This document shows positions 45,526 to 55,254 of a stretch of DNA of 64,000 nt, piece after piece. Position numbers and translations under genes: made by a program. Under the pieces are notes generated by a model, which searched no databases, had not been told where the DNA came from, and saw nothing but the letters and a program-made list of their open reading frames with translations. Positions within the stretch are counted from its first letter, which is position 1. Each line of letters begins with the position of its first letter. Source of the stretch: Shinella zoogloeoides (GTDB lineage Bacteria > Pseudomonadota > Alphaproteobacteria > Rhizobiales > Rhizobiaceae); NCBI RefSeq assembly GCF_022682305.1, contig NZ_CP093528.1:3237501-3301500 (forward strand). The letters run 5' to 3'.

Positions 45526-46228
45526 TACGTTCCCCGCACTGCAGGACGACCACCTGCACTCGACCGATCACGATGCCCTGCGCCCGGCATTTTCGACACA
45601 CAAGCCGCGCATTCTGATCCTCTACGGTTCCCTGCGCGATGTTTCATATAGCCGCCTGCTTGCATTCGAGGCCCGCCGGCTGCTCGAACGGCTCGGATGC
45701 GAGGTTCGCATATTCGACCCAAAGGGCCTGCCGCTGCCTGACGAAGCTCCCGCAAGTCACCCGAAGGTGCAGGAGTTGCGTGAACTATCGCAATGGTCGG
45801 AGGGGCAAATCTGGGTAAGTCCGGAACGCCACGGCGCGATGACTGGTATCATGAAGTCGCAGATCGACTGGATTCCGCTTTCTGTCGGTTCGGTCCGGCC
45901 GACGCAGGGCAAGACACTCGCCGTCATGGAGGTCTCCGGCGGCAGTCAATCCTTCAACGCCGTGAACCAGATGCGTATCCTCGGCCGCTGGATGCGGATG
46001 ATCACCATTCCTAACCAATCCTCCGTGGCAAAGGCCTACCAGGAGTTCGACGCCGATGGCCGGATGAAACCCTCGTCCTATTACGACCGGGTCGTGGACG
46101 TGTGCGAGGAACTGGTGAAGTTCACCCTCCTGACGCGGGATGCGTCCGCCTATCTCACCGACCGTTACAGCGAACGCAAGGAACAGGCGGCCGAACTTGA
46201 GAAGCGCGTGTCGCTGCGCTCAATTTAA
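45518..46228 (+). CDS. arsH: ArsH NADPH-dependent FMN reductase / organoarsenical oxidase
   Basis: A 236-aa flavodoxin-fold protein. The phosphate loop reads [15 protein letters not shown], with [21 protein letters not shown] and [16 protein letters not shown] typical of ArsH, which oxidises trivalent methylarsenicals. A TTG start at 45518 ([15 protein letters not shown]) with AAGGA 7 nt upstream gives the usual ArsH N-terminus; an ATG at 45485 would only add residues read from the arsC end. Last intact gene of the ars operon. Confidence 0.9.
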   Translation: MPDTFPALQDDHLHSTDHDALRPAFSTHKPRILILYGSLRDVSYSRLLAFEARRLLERLGCEVRIFDPKGLPLPDEAPASHPKVQELRELSQWSEGQIWVSPERHGAMTGIMKSQIDWIPLSVGSVRPTQGKTLAVMEVSGGSQSFNAVNQMRILGRWMRMITIPNQSSVAKAYQEFDADGRMKPSSYYDRVVDVCEELVKFTLLTRDASAYLTDRYSERKEQAAELEKRVSLRSI

Positions 46229-46384
46229 CAGCCTTGGGCTGGCGACGAGGGTCCGCTTCGTCGCCATCGCCACCGCGACAAACGCCGCAATGCCGACGGA
46301 ACCGAGCGCGGCGCTTAGAACGAGCGATGTGCCTATGCCGAACCGCTCCATCGTTGCCGCGAACGCGAAGGGGGCCGCAGCGCC
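46220..46384 (-). pseudogene. MFS transporter C-terminal fragment truncated by the IS21-family element
   Basis: About 53 codons on the minus strand, from the IS boundary to a TGA at 46220-46222, read PFAFAATMERFGIGTSLVL and SAALGSVGIAAFVAVAMATK. This is the last two helices of a major-facilitator protein. The upstream part is absent on the far side of the element, so this is a truncated remnant. MFS genes commonly flank ars operons. Confidence 0.6.
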
Positions 46385-46392
46385 TGAGAGCG

Positions 46393-46459
46393 GCGGTGCA
46401 AAAGTCGGCCACGGTAGCGGCGGCATAATGCTGCTGCGGGCGGAGTAAAAACCGGCCAC
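46393..46459 (+). repeat. Left-end paired repeats of the IS21-family element
   Basis: GCGGTGCAAAAGTCGGCCAC (46393-46412) and GCGGAGTAAAAACCGGCCAC (46440-46459) are direct copies 27 bp apart. They match, inverted, the two copies at the right end. IS21 elements use such multiple terminal repeats as transposase binding sites. Confidence 0.8.
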
Positions 46460-46506
46460 CTATCTTCCTTCTGCAATGATCGCAGGAGGGACAGGGGATC
46501 TACACC

Positions 46507-48001
46507 GTGGAACTATATCTGAAGGTTCGTCTGGCTGTTTCGGAAGGGATGACGCAGCGTCAGGCGGCGAAGCATTTCAACATATCGCGCGACAGCGTGG
46601 CGAAGATGGTGTCGTATTCGACGCCACCCGGTTACCAGCGGCGATCACCGATCCGGCGCCCGAAGCTGGATGCGTTTGTTTCGACGATCGAGCATTGGCT
46701 CGACGAGGACCTGAAGGTGCCGCGCAAGCAGCGCCATACCGCCAGGCGGGTATTTGACCGCCTGCGCGACGAGTGCGGGTTCACCGGCGGCTACACGATC
46801 ATCAAGGACTACATGCGAGCGGGATCAGCGCCGGCAGGAAGTGTTCGTGCCACTTGCCCATCCGCCGGGCCACGCGCAGGCCGATTTCGGCGAGGCGATG
46901 GTGGTGATCGGTGGTATAGAGCAGAAGGCCCGCTTCTTCGTGCTGGATCTTCCGCATAGTGATGGCTGCTATGTTCGGGCCTATCCGGCGGCGGTGGCCG
47001 AGGCCTGGGTGGACGGTCACATCCATGCATTCGCCTTCTTCGGGGGCGTGCCGCAATCGATCGTCTATGACAACGATCGCTGCCTTGTTGCCAAGATCCT
47101 GCCCGACGGCACCCGCAAGCGGGCGGCGTTGTTCAGCGGCTTCCTGTCCCACTACCTGATCCGCGATCGATATGGCCGTCCCGGAAAGGGCAATGACAAA
47201 GGGAATGTCGAGGGCCTTGTGGGCTACGCCCGGCGCAACTTCATGGTGCCGATCCCGCAGTTTGCGACATGGGATGCGTTCAACGCCTTTCTGGAGGAGC
47301 AGTGCCGCAAACGCCAGCGCGACAGGCTGCGCGGCGAGAGCGAGACGATCGGCGAGCGCCTGCAGCGGGATTTGGCGGCCATGCGTCCATTGCCGGCATC
47401 ACCCTTCGATGCCTGCGATCAGGCCAGCACAAGCGTAACGGCCCAGTCTCTGGTGCGCTACAAGACCAACGACTATTCCGTGCCGGTCGCCTACGGTCAT
47501 CAGGACGTCTGGGTGCGGGGCTATGTCGACGAGGTGGTGATCGGCTGCCGTGGCGAGATCATTGCTCGCCATCCGCGGTGCTGGGATCGGGAAGACGTCG
47601 TCTTCGACCCTATCCACTACCTGCCGCTGATCGAGCAGAAGATCAATTCCCTGGATCAGGCCGCCCCTCTGCAAGGCTGGGACCTGCCGGAAGAGTTCGC
47701 TACGCTGCGCCGGCTGATGGAAGGCCGCATGGCCAGGCATGGTCGGCGGGAATACGTTCAGGTTCTGCGCCTGATGGAGAGCTTCGAGCTCGCCGACCTG
47801 CATGCGGCGGTGAAGCAGGCAATCCAGCTCGGCGCAATCGGATTCGATGCCGTCAAGCATCTGATCCTGTGCCGGGTCGAGCGCCGGCCGCCGCGGCTGG
47901 ACCTGGCGATCTATCCCTACCTGCCGAGAACGACGGTCGAGAAGACCTCGGCGAAGGCATATATGCGCCTTCTGTCGTCTGATGCGGGAGAAGCGGCATG
48001 A
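46507..48001 (+). pseudogene. istA: IS21 transposase IstA, frameshifted
   Basis: From a GTG at 46507 the frame encodes the IstA N-terminus (VSEGMTQRQAAKHFNISRDSV helix-turn-helix). Near 46817 it shifts by +1: the DDE domain continues in another frame from ERDQRRQEVFVPL (HAQADFGEAM, SIVYDNDRCLV, KGNVEGLVGYARR) to 48001. The simplest cause is loss of two bases in a CGCG run (CGAGCGG for CGCGAGCGG). As read, no full-length transposase of about 495 aa is made, unless the shift is a sequencing error or is bypassed. Confidence 0.82.
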
Positions 48002-48756
48002 GCACCGAAGCACCCGACATCCTACTCGCCCATTATCTCAAAGCCCTGAAGCTGCCGACCTTCCAGCGCGAGCACCAGAAGCTGGCCCGGTTATGCGCCA
48101 CCGAGGGCATCGACCACATCGACTACCTGTTCCGGCTTGCCGAACGGGAGATGATCGAACGCGATCGCCGCAAGGTCGAACGCCGGATCAAGGCGGCCAA
48201 ATTCCCGGTCGTCAAAAGCCTCGACAGCTTCGACTTCACAGCCATCCCCAAGCTGAACAAGATGCAAGTGCTGGAGCTGGCACGTTGCGAGTGGATCGAC
48301 CGCCGCGAGAACGTGATCGCTCTCGGACCCAGCGGCACGGGCAAGACGCATGTCGCACTCGGCCTCGGACTGGCTGCCTGCCAGAAGGGGCTGTCCGTCG
48401 GCTTCACCACGGCCGCCGCCCTGGTCAGTGAGATGATGGAGGCGCGTGACGAGCGGCGTCTGCTCCGTTTCCAAAAGCAGATGGCAGCCTACAAGCTGCT
48501 GATCATCGACGAACTGGGCTTTGTGCCGCTGTCGAAGACCGGAGCGGAGTTGCTGTTCGAGCTTATCTCCCAGCGCTACGAGCGCGGCGCCACTCTGATC
48601 ACCAGCAATCTTCCGTTTGACGAATGGACAGAAACTCTGGGGTCCGAGCGTCTGACCGGCGCCCTGCTCGATCGCATCACCCACCACGTCAACATCCTCG
48701 AGATGAACGGCGACAGCTACCGTCTCGCCCAAAGCCGCGCCCGAAAGGCCGGCTGA
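47998..48756 (+). CDS. istB: IS21 ATP-binding helper protein IstB
   Basis: A 252-aa AAA+ ATPase, start overlapping the istA stop by ATGA. Walker A is LGPSGTGKTHVALGLG and Walker B LLIIDELGFVPLSKTGAELL. IstB loads IstA onto target DNA. It is intact even though istA is broken. Confidence 0.93.
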   Translation: MSTEAPDILLAHYLKALKLPTFQREHQKLARLCATEGIDHIDYLFRLAEREMIERDRRKVERRIKAAKFPVVKSLDSFDFTAIPKLNKMQVLELARCEWIDRRENVIALGPSGTGKTHVALGLGLAACQKGLSVGFTTAAALVSEMMEARDERRLLRFQKQMAAYKLLIIDELGFVPLSKTGAELLFELISQRYERGATLITSNLPFDEWTETLGSERLTGALLDRITHHVNILEMNGDSYRLAQSRARKAG

Positions 48757-48837
48757 AGCCTTCTCTGAAAATCGCCGCGCGCGCCCGAGACCCCCGCTCG
48801 GGCTACGCCCTCCCGGCGGTCTCAGGCGCGCGCCAAG

Positions 48838-48880
48838 GTGGCCGACTTTTGCTCCGCCCCGTGGCCGGTTTTTACTCCGC
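48838..48880 (-). repeat. Right-end paired repeats of the IS21-family element
   Basis: GTGGCCGACTTTTGCTCCGC (48838-48857) and GTGGCCGGTTTTTACTCCGC (48861-48880) are the inverted counterparts of the two left-end repeats but only 3 bp apart. The order of the two variants is swapped relative to the left end. Confidence 0.8.
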
Positions 48881-48968
48881 CGTTGACACCCGGCAACATT
48901 ACTGCCTTCTGCTGTCCGCGCAACTATCATCGTTGCATCAACAGCTTGTAGGGATGATGGAGGCCGCA

Positions 48969-49295
48969 ATGCGCAAACCACGGGACTATGACGCGGAACT
49001 GAAGGCGCTGGAAGACAGGGCGCGGGAATTGAAAGCGCTCAAGGTGACAGGGCTTGGCGAACTGGTGATCGCTACCGGAGCCGATGCCCTCACCGCCGAT
49101 GAACTGGCCGGTGCGCTCGTCGTGCTGGCCGAAACCAAGGACGCCGGGAAGAGGGAGGCGTGGGCCAAGCGCGGCGCGGCTTTCTTTCGCGGCAAGTCGC
49201 GGCGATCTTCATCAGCGCCTGACCGCGACAGTGGCGGCGCTCAAACGCAACCGGGCGGCGCGCAATCGGCATCAGGCGGCGCGGGCGCGACATGA
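48969..49295 (+). CDS. traC: Conjugal transfer protein TraC-like
   Basis: A 108-aa protein starting MRKPRDYDAELKALEDRARE, followed by KVTGLGELVIATGADALTADELAG and the AWAKRGAAFFRG segment, as in the small TraC proteins of rhizobial and sphingomonad plasmids. GGAGG precedes the ATG by 5 nt. The C-terminal tail is low-complexity (GGAQTQPGGAQS). It marks the backbone of a mobilisable element next to the IS. Confidence 0.78.
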   Translation: MRKPRDYDAELKALEDRARELKALKVTGLGELVIATGADALTADELAGALVVLAETKDAGKREAWAKRGAAFFRGKSRRSSSAPDRDSGGAQTQPGGAQSASGGAGAT

Positions 49296-49296
49296 C

Positions 49297-49563
49297 ATGC
49301 GCACATGGCAGGTCGAACGCCGCAAGCGCACCCGGCATCTGATCGAACTCGGCGGCCTTGTCGTCAAGGCCGGGATCGTAGACCTGACCGGCGACGACCG
49401 CGCCATGATCTACGGCGCGATGATCTGGATGGCCGAAAAGCTCAACAGCGAGGACGGTGAACGGGCGCGCGAACTGTGGGCCGAAAAGGGGAAAGAGGCG
49501 TTCGCGGTGGAACCTCCGGCGGATACACATGACGGAATCCAGCCGCCGCAGGATCGGGCATGA
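49297..49563 (+). CDS. traD: Conjugal transfer protein TraD-like
   Basis: An 88-aa protein opening MRTWQVERRKRTRHLIELGG, then LVVKAGIVDLTGDDRAMIYG, the standard rhizobial TraD start. The ATG lies 1 nt after the traC stop. Downstream genes expected in such clusters (traG, traA) are missing: an IS5-type remnant follows within about 80 bp. The pair is therefore an orphan fragment of a transfer region. Confidence 0.78.
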   Translation: MRTWQVERRKRTRHLIELGGLVVKAGIVDLTGDDRAMIYGAMIWMAEKLNSEDGERARELWAEKGKEAFAVEPPADTHDGIQPPQDRA

Positions 49564-49639
49564 CCGATGGCGGGCGGCGCGGAGACCCAACATATCGCAG
49601 CGCCGACCGCCATCGCGCGGCAAGCCGCCATGCTCCGCC

Positions 49640-49878
49640 CGATGACGCCATGTAAAGCAGCGCATTCACGACCTCGCGCAGGTCCGTCTTGCGGGGGCGG
49701 CCGATCCGCTCGGCGTCGGCATCAACGGCTCGACCAGCGCCCACTCCGCGTCCGTCAGGTCGCTTGCGTAGCGACGGCAGCGCGGTTCATAGTGAGGGCG
49801 AGCGGTTTCGGTCCAGGGCATAATGATCTCCGTCGAATCTCAGCAATCCGACAGAATCACAACCCGCTGAAATCACTC
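49640..49878 (-). pseudogene. IS5-family (IS1031-like) remnant: truncated, frameshifted transposase and one IS end
   Basis: From an ATG at 49821 on the minus strand the sequence reads MPWTETARPHYEPRCRRYA and DLTDAEWALVEPLMP. It then shifts frame to RIGRPRKTDLREVVNALLYM and ASSGGAWR before similarity stops near 49640. This is the N-terminus of IS5-type transposases. The leader 49822-49878 looks like the element's end, starting GAGTGATTTCAGCGGG. The region 49564-49639 between traD and this remnant holds nothing identifiable. Confidence 0.65.
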
Positions 49879-50877
49879 ACCTCTTTTTGGAGCAGACACT
49901 AATTTGTCAAAGAGCTGAGGCACCAAGGCCGTTCCTTGCTTGCGGAAATCAGAGGGCGACATCCCAGCAATTTTGCGGAAGCTTTTGTTGAAGGCGCTGA
50001 GAGACCCAAAACCGCTATCCATAGCGACATGCAAGATGTTGGCGTCTTTGTTGAGCAGCCTTGCCTGAGCATAAGAAAGGCGCATGAGGTTCAAGTAATC
50101 GTTCAATGTCATACCAGTCGACTTCTTGAACTGGCTCATCGCATATTTCGGATGTAGGCCGGCGGCAGCAGCAATGTCGTTACATTCGATGTTATCGAGG
50201 AAATGTTCCGCAATGAAAGCAGACATCAGACTGATTTTGCGGGACGAAAATTGCTCCGCAGTTTGAGCCGGAGAAATATCATCTTTGACGCGGGGGACCA
50301 ATTGGAAAGGTTCGAAACGCACCCGCTCCAGTCGAAGCAGTAACTCGCTCACCGCCTGTTGCGCTCGTAGCGGATCACCCGATCTATTGTAACGGTCCCA
50401 GCGTGGAAAATTGGCGACATCTGAAGCGTCTGTTGCCTTAATGAGCAGGGTAGAGCCCGCAATCAGCCGGCGTTGGACTTCGCCTGGCAAACGCAGCCGG
50501 AAAAAATGCACCAGAGGAAGATGCGCGCCGGCGTAGATCGGATCAGTGGAAGCGTCGTCCATATGATGCGGCAGTCCGCCCCAAAACAGCGCCATATCGC
50601 CAGCGACCAGACGCAGGTCATAGTCAGCCATGCGATAGTGCACCCAACCGCGCATGATAAAATTGACCTCGACCTGCGCATGCCAATGGGGTTGGCGCAT
50701 AACCAACGGCGGGTGATGAAACGTCTGCAGTACGCTCGGAGTGCCCTCCACACTGTTGGCGTTTAGCTGATAGTAGGTGCGTCCGCTAACCTTACCTTTG
50801 GACAAGTTTATCGCCCTTTCGGCCAAGACAGCCGTTGCCCATCCCGTAAAATTCAGGCGCTCCGAGAGGAAGAGCAA
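49873..50877 (-). CDS. AraC-family transcriptional regulator
   Basis: Up to 334 aa: an N-terminal cupin-like sugar-sensing domain (HWHAQVEVNFIMRGWVHYRM, then LVAGDMALFWGGLPHHM) and two C-terminal HTH motifs (CNDIAAAAGLHPKYAMSQF and HVAMDSGFGSLSAFNKSFRK). The overall form is MelR-like. The ATG at 50877 leaves only 17 bp to the divergent binding-protein gene, so a TTG at 50805 preceded by AAAGGG may be the real start. The last Glu and the stop come from the abutting IS5 end. It should control the sugar operon. Confidence 0.85.
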   Translation of the reverse strand: MLFLSERLNFTGWATAVLAERAINLSKGKVSGRTYYQLNANSVEGTPSVLQTFHHPPLVMRQPHWHAQVEVNFIMRGWVHYRMADYDLRLVAGDMALFWGGLPHHMDDASTDPIYAGAHLPLVHFFRLRLPGEVQRRLIAGSTLLIKATDASDVANFPRWDRYNRSGDPLRAQQAVSELLLRLERVRFEPFQLVPRVKDDISPAQTAEQFSSRKISLMSAFIAEHFLDNIECNDIAAAAGLHPKYAMSQFKKSTGMTLNDYLNLMRLSYAQARLLNKDANILHVAMDSGFGSLSAFNKSFRKIAGMSPSDFRKQGTALVPQLFDKLVSAPKRGE

Positions 50878-50894
50878 TCGAAATGGGAGGAATC

Positions 50895-52172
50895 ATGCGC
50901 ACCATCATCGGGTGTGCCGCGCTGACACTTTTGACCAATTTTAGCGCGAGCACGGCATTCGCACAATCAACGGAAATCAGGATCTGGAGCTGGAATATCG
51001 CGGCATCATCGCTGAAAACGACCGCAGCCGAGTACATGAAGCAACATCCAGACGTGAAGATCATCGTCGAGGATTATGGCAACGCGCAGGTTTTTGACAA
51101 GACGCTGGCTGGATGCGCCGCAGGCGGTGTTGGCTTGCCTGATATCGTCACCATTCAGAATGGCGACGCGGAAAGCTTCTGGAGCCAGTTTCCAGACTGC
51201 TTCACCGACCTGAAGGCTTTGGGTTATACGCCTGAGGTTCAGGCCAAGTTTCCGCAATTCAAGCGGACCGAACTGGAAGTTGGAGACAAGGCTTATGCCA
51301 TGCCGTGGGACACTGGTCCTGTCGTTATGTTCTACCGGCGCGATCTTTATGAAAAGGCTGGTGTCGATCCCGCCACGATCGTTACCTGGGATGATTTTAT
51401 CGCCGCCGGCAAGAAGATATCTGAAGCCAATCCGGGCGTGGTGATGAGTCAGGCCGACCTGAATGGCGACGACGAATTCATGCGCATGATCGGTAACGAG
51501 CAGGGCTGCAACTACTTCTCGGATGACGGGAGCGAAATCACGATCAACCAGCCTGCCTGTGTTTCAACGCTGGATACGATAAAAAAGCTCAAGGATACTG
51601 GAACCATCTCTGCCGCAAAATGGGATGAGAAAATCCAGTCGGTCGTCGCCGGCAAAGTGGCCACCCAAATGTATGGTGGCTGGTATGAGGGCACGTTGCG
51701 CACCAATGCTCCTGATTTGGCGGGCAAGTGGGGCGTCTATACCATGCCGAGCGTGACCGCCGATGGCCTGCATGCGGCCAACGTTGGTGGATCGGCTCTG
51801 GGTATCACCTCGATTTCCGCGAACAAGGAAGCTGCCTATGCGTATCTGAATTACACGCTTGGCACCAACGAAGGGCAGATCTCCATGCTCAAGGCTTATG
51901 GGCTTGTGCCTTCGTTGATCTCGGCCCTCGACGATCCTTATGTGCACGAGAAGCAGCCCTATTGGGGTGACCAAGCCATATGGGTAGACATCCTGTCCGG
52001 TCTGCCGAGGATCAGGCCGTCGCGCGGCACGGCTTTCTATCAGGACGCTAAGTCGGCCTACCGCACTGTTCAGGTGAAATATCTTGAAGGCGGATACCCT
52101 GATGCCAAGACGGCGCTCGACGATGCGGCCAAGCAGATCTCGTCCGCTACCGGACTGGAAATCGCCCACTAG
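50895..52172 (+). CDS. Sugar ABC transporter substrate-binding protein
   Basis: A 425-aa periplasmic binding protein of the SBP_bac_1 type. The Sec signal peptide runs to about residue 24 (AFA cleavage). Typical segments are EIRIWSWNIAASSLK, GLPDIVTIQNGDAESFW and AYAMPWDTGPVVMFYRRDLYEKAG. The ATG at 50895 follows GGGAGGAATC. Codon use here is visibly less G+C-rich than in the first 45 kb, suggesting acquisition. The partner GH2 enzyme points to a beta-glycoside ligand. Confidence 0.92.
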   Translation: MRTIIGCAALTLLTNFSASTAFAQSTEIRIWSWNIAASSLKTTAAEYMKQHPDVKIIVEDYGNAQVFDKTLAGCAAGGVGLPDIVTIQNGDAESFWSQFPDCFTDLKALGYTPEVQAKFPQFKRTELEVGDKAYAMPWDTGPVVMFYRRDLYEKAGVDPATIVTWDDFIAAGKKISEANPGVVMSQADLNGDDEFMRMIGNEQGCNYFSDDGSEITINQPACVSTLDTIKKLKDTGTISAAKWDEKIQSVVAGKVATQMYGGWYEGTLRTNAPDLAGKWGVYTMPSVTADGLHAANVGGSALGITSISANKEAAYAYLNYTLGTNEGQISMLKAYGLVPSLISALDDPYVHEKQPYWGDQAIWVDILSGLPRIRPSRGTAFYQDAKSAYRTVQVKYLEGGYPDAKTALDDAAKQISSATGLEIAH

Positions 52173-52291
52173 GTTTGTTGGGTAGTCAGGTCTTCTCCCG
52201 CCTGACCCTAGCCGCGCAATCCCGCATTTTTGCGGGATTGCAGCGTGCTGCAGAAAATAACCTTTGGGCTCAAAAAACTAAAGGAGACGAC

Positions 52292-53151
52292 ATGCGCAGC
52301 AACAACCGCACAGCTTACGCATTTCTGCTGCCCTACCTATTGATCTTCTTGGCTTTCTGGGTTTGGCCAATCATCAATTCATTTATTATCTCGCTACACG
52401 TGACGCGGGTGAACCCTTGGAGGTTTGCGCCGCTGGCAAACTGGTCGCGGCTGTTCAATGATCCAGACTTTTTTAACGCGCTGAAAAACACGCTGCTGAT
52501 CCTGGTTATCCAGGTTCCGATAATGATCGCGCTGGCGACGTTGATGGCGGTGCTGCTGAATTCGCAGGCGCTCAAGGCCCGCGGTCTGTTCCGTTTTGCT
52601 TTTTTGCGCCAATCGTCGTTGGTGAAGTCGCGTATGCGGCTGTTTTCAGGCTCATGTTCACCGACGATTTCGGTGTCGTCAACAAACTGCTTGAAACAGT
52701 AGGGATCGGCGGCATTAGCTGGTTTACGAGCCCAACCGCAGCAATGGCTGTCATTATTATGGCGGTCACCTGGCGCTGGGCAGGCTATAACGCGATCATC
52801 ATCCTTGCTGGTCTGCAATCTGTTCCTGAAGACGTCTACGAAGCGGCAACGCTCGAACGGATATCCAAGGTAAAACAGTTCTTCTATATCACGCTGCCGC
52901 TACTGAAACCGATTATCACCTTCTGCGCTGTGATGTCGATCATTGGCGCTATGCAGCTCTTTGCCGAACCTTTCCTGATCACGGACCGTGGCGGACCAGG
53001 GTCAGCGACCGAAACGCTCGGTGTGCTGCTTTATCGGCAAGGCTTCACCTCGGGCAACTTTGGTTATGCCTCAACCATCGCGTATGCAATCGCTGCGTTG
53101 GCTGTGGTGATCTCAATGGTTCAACTTTGGCTGACTAGGGAACCGAAATGA
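52292..53151 (+). pseudogene. Sugar ABC transporter permease (MalF type), frameshifted in a T run
   Basis: The ATG at 52292 (after AAGGAGACGAC) encodes a MalF-type permease start (AYAFLLPYLLIFLAFWVWPI, then ALKNTLLILVIQVPIMIAL). At a run of six T (52600-52605) the frame breaks. Continuing +1, FFAPIVVGEVAYAAVFRLMF and the rest of the permease with its EAA loop (EDVYEAATLERISKVKQFF) follow to 53151. Seven T would restore a normal protein of about 286 aa. It is either a true inactivation, a slippage-prone switch or a sequencing error. Confidence 0.82.
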
Positions 53152-53981
53152 GCAAGTCTAGACAACAGCGACTGCGGGCCATTGGCCTGCACGCACTACT
53201 CATCCCGCTCGCGCTAATCTGGGTGTTCCCGTTATGGATGATGGCAGTGTTCGCCACATTGCCCGACCACGCGATCTTTTCGCCCAACATTGTTCTGTGG
53301 TTTGGCACAAGCTTCTTCGACAATATCAGCAACCTGCAGGCAGATACCGATTTTCTGCGCGCCATGTTCGTATCGATTGTCGTCGGCATCATCTATACCA
53401 TACTGTCAGTCATGCTGACGGCCATGGCCGGGTGGGCACTGGTGCGGTACCGGTTCTTTGGCAAATCACTGGTACTGGCCATTCTTCTAGGCACGATAAC
53501 GTTGCCCTATTTCGTCGTCGTGATCCCGCAGTTTGTGATGGTTGCGCGCGATTTCGGGCTGGGCAACACTTGGTTTGCTTTGATCGGTCCGCCGCTATTC
53601 TACTCGCTCGGCGTTCTTTTCATGCGACAGGCTTTCACGATGATGCCCGCCGAGCTTTTCGACGCAGCTCGTGTCGAAGGTGTCAGCGAATGGCGCATCT
53701 TTTTCCGTGTCGCTCTGCCTCTGGCCCGACCAACGATGGCGGCGCTGTCGATCATCCTCTTCCTCTACAGCTGGAACAACTATCTGTGGCCGCTGCTGAT
53801 CTCCAGTGATCGTACCATGTTCACTGCGCCGGTCGCACTGGGTAGCCTCATTGGGCCGAGCAAGGTCAGTTGGGGTGGCATCATGGCAGGAGCAGTGCTT
53901 CTAACCGCTCCGATGATCGCCGTTTTTCTTCTTTTGCAACGTCATTTCGTGGCCGGCATCACTGCAGGCGCGGTCAAGTAG
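53148..53981 (+). CDS. Sugar ABC transporter permease (MalG type)
   Basis: A 277-aa permease with six helices. The EAA loop reads [20 protein letters not shown] and the protein ends [17 protein letters not shown], typical of CUT1-family MalG proteins. The start overlaps the preceding permease stop by ATGA, and the ATPase follows 11 nt later. Confidence 0.93.
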   Translation: MSKSRQQRLRAIGLHALLIPLALIWVFPLWMMAVFATLPDHAIFSPNIVLWFGTSFFDNISNLQADTDFLRAMFVSIVVGIIYTILSVMLTAMAGWALVRYRFFGKSLVLAILLGTITLPYFVVVIPQFVMVARDFGLGNTWFALIGPPLFYSLGVLFMRQAFTMMPAELFDAARVEGVSEWRIFFRVALPLARPTMAALSIILFLYSWNNYLWPLLISSDRTMFTAPVALGSLIGPSKVSWGGIMAGAVLLTAPMIAVFLLLQRHFVAGITAGAVK

Positions 53982-53992
53982 GGATTGGAACC

Positions 53993-55075
53993 ATGGTTGG
54001 TCTTTCGCTCAAATCAGTCGTTAAGCGCTACGGCGCGATAGAAATAGTCAAGGGTGTCGATATCGAGATCGCCTCTGGTGAGTTCGTTGTTTTCGTCGGC
54101 CCATCTGGCTGCGGCAAGTCTACTCTGTTGCGCATGGTCGCGGGCCTGGAGGATATTAGTAGCGGCGAGATGCGCATCGGCGATCGCGTCGTCAATGATG
54201 TCGAGCCGGCCGACCGTGGTATAGCCATGGTGTTCCAGTCCTATGCGCTTTACCCGCATATGACCGTCGGCCAGAATCTCGCCTTCGGTCTGCGCATGAA
54301 CGGTAACCCGGAAGAAGACACCAATCGCCGGGTCAAGCACGCCGCAGAGATATTGCAGATCGGTCACTTAATGGAGCGCCGCCCAAAAGCGCTATCAGGT
54401 GGCCAGCGCCAACGAGTTGCTATCGGACGCGCGATCGTGCGGGAGCCGCAAGTATTCTTGTTCGATGAGCCGTTGTCCAACCTTGACGCGGAGCTCAGGG
54501 TGCAGATGCGCGTCGAGATCGCGAGGCTGCACAAGGAGCTGGGCGCGACCATGATATACGTTACCCACGACCAGACCGAAGCGATGACGCTGGCGGATAA
54601 GATCGTCGTCCTGCGCGGTGGTAATGTAGAGCAGATTGGCCGCCCGCTAGACCTTTATGACAATCCGGCCAACATGTTTGTTGCCGGTTTCGTCGGCTCG
54701 CCGAAGATGAACTTCCTTGCCGCGAGAGTAGTCAATGCGGCTGCCGGCGCTGTGACCGTTGAGCTGGTCAACCAAGGCGGCGCACACCTGACCCTGCCTC
54801 TGAAGGACATACCGACGCCGGGAACGGATGTAATTTTGGGGCTGCGGCCGGAGCATTTTGCTTCTGCCGGCGCGGGTGATTGTGACATCGTGCTCAACGT
54901 TGATGTTGCCGAGCATCTCGGCGCCACAAGCTATGTCTATGTTGGCACGGGAACAAAAGAGCCGCTGATTATCGAACGCCACGAATTCCGTTACGTCGAC
55001 GATAAGCGCCTCACGGTTGGTATCCCGGCGAAACGCGCTCTATTGTTCGCCAAGAATGGCGCGCGCCTCTACTAA
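53993..55075 (+). CDS. Sugar ABC transporter ATP-binding protein (UgpC/MalK type)
   Basis: A 360-aa CUT1 ATPase. Walker A is [11 protein letters not shown], the signature [15 protein letters not shown], Walker [16 protein letters not shown] and the H-loop [10 protein letters not shown]. The C-terminal MalK regulatory (TOBE/OB) domain covers about residues 235-360. Together with the binding protein and two permeases it would make a full importer, if the first permease were functional. Confidence 0.93.
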   Translation: MVGLSLKSVVKRYGAIEIVKGVDIEIASGEFVVFVGPSGCGKSTLLRMVAGLEDISSGEMRIGDRVVNDVEPADRGIAMVFQSYALYPHMTVGQNLAFGLRMNGNPEEDTNRRVKHAAEILQIGHLMERRPKALSGGQRQRVAIGRAIVREPQVFLFDEPLSNLDAELRVQMRVEIARLHKELGATMIYVTHDQTEAMTLADKIVVLRGGNVEQIGRPLDLYDNPANMFVAGFVGSPKMNFLAARVVNAAAGAVTVELVNQGGAHLTLPLKDIPTPGTDVILGLRPEHFASAGAGDCDIVLNVDVAEHLGATSYVYVGTGTKEPLIIERHEFRYVDDKRLTVGIPAKRALLFAKNGARLY

Positions 55076-55254
55076 CAAAGGACGAGCCTAGAGAGCAGGG
55101 CATCGTCCAGCATTTTCGCATCGACTATGGCACTGTCATAATAGATACGAAGATCAAAACATTACCTATTCGAAATGCGTTCTTTGCCATGCAGAGTAGT
55201 TCTGCCATGGCACTCTTGTGTCTGCAAAAAACATGAAGGGATGAATTAGATACT

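Larger units (their letters stand above)
46385..48888 (+). mobile_element. IS21-family insertion sequence
   Basis: About 2.5 kb with istA and istB in the IS21 arrangement. Ends are TG at 46385 and CA at 48888 with related terminal sequences (TGAGAGCGGCGG left, TGTCAACGGCGG right after inversion). Each end bears two copies of a 20-bp transposase-site-like repeat. No clear target duplication is seen, and the flanks differ in kind (MFS fragment left, tra genes right), suggesting a deletion or recombination at the element. istA is frameshifted. Confidence 0.85.

Noticed and set aside
46371..48896. A target-site duplication of the IS21-family element
   Set aside because: The bases just outside (GCAGCGCC left, CCGGCAAC right) do not match, so no duplication is claimed.
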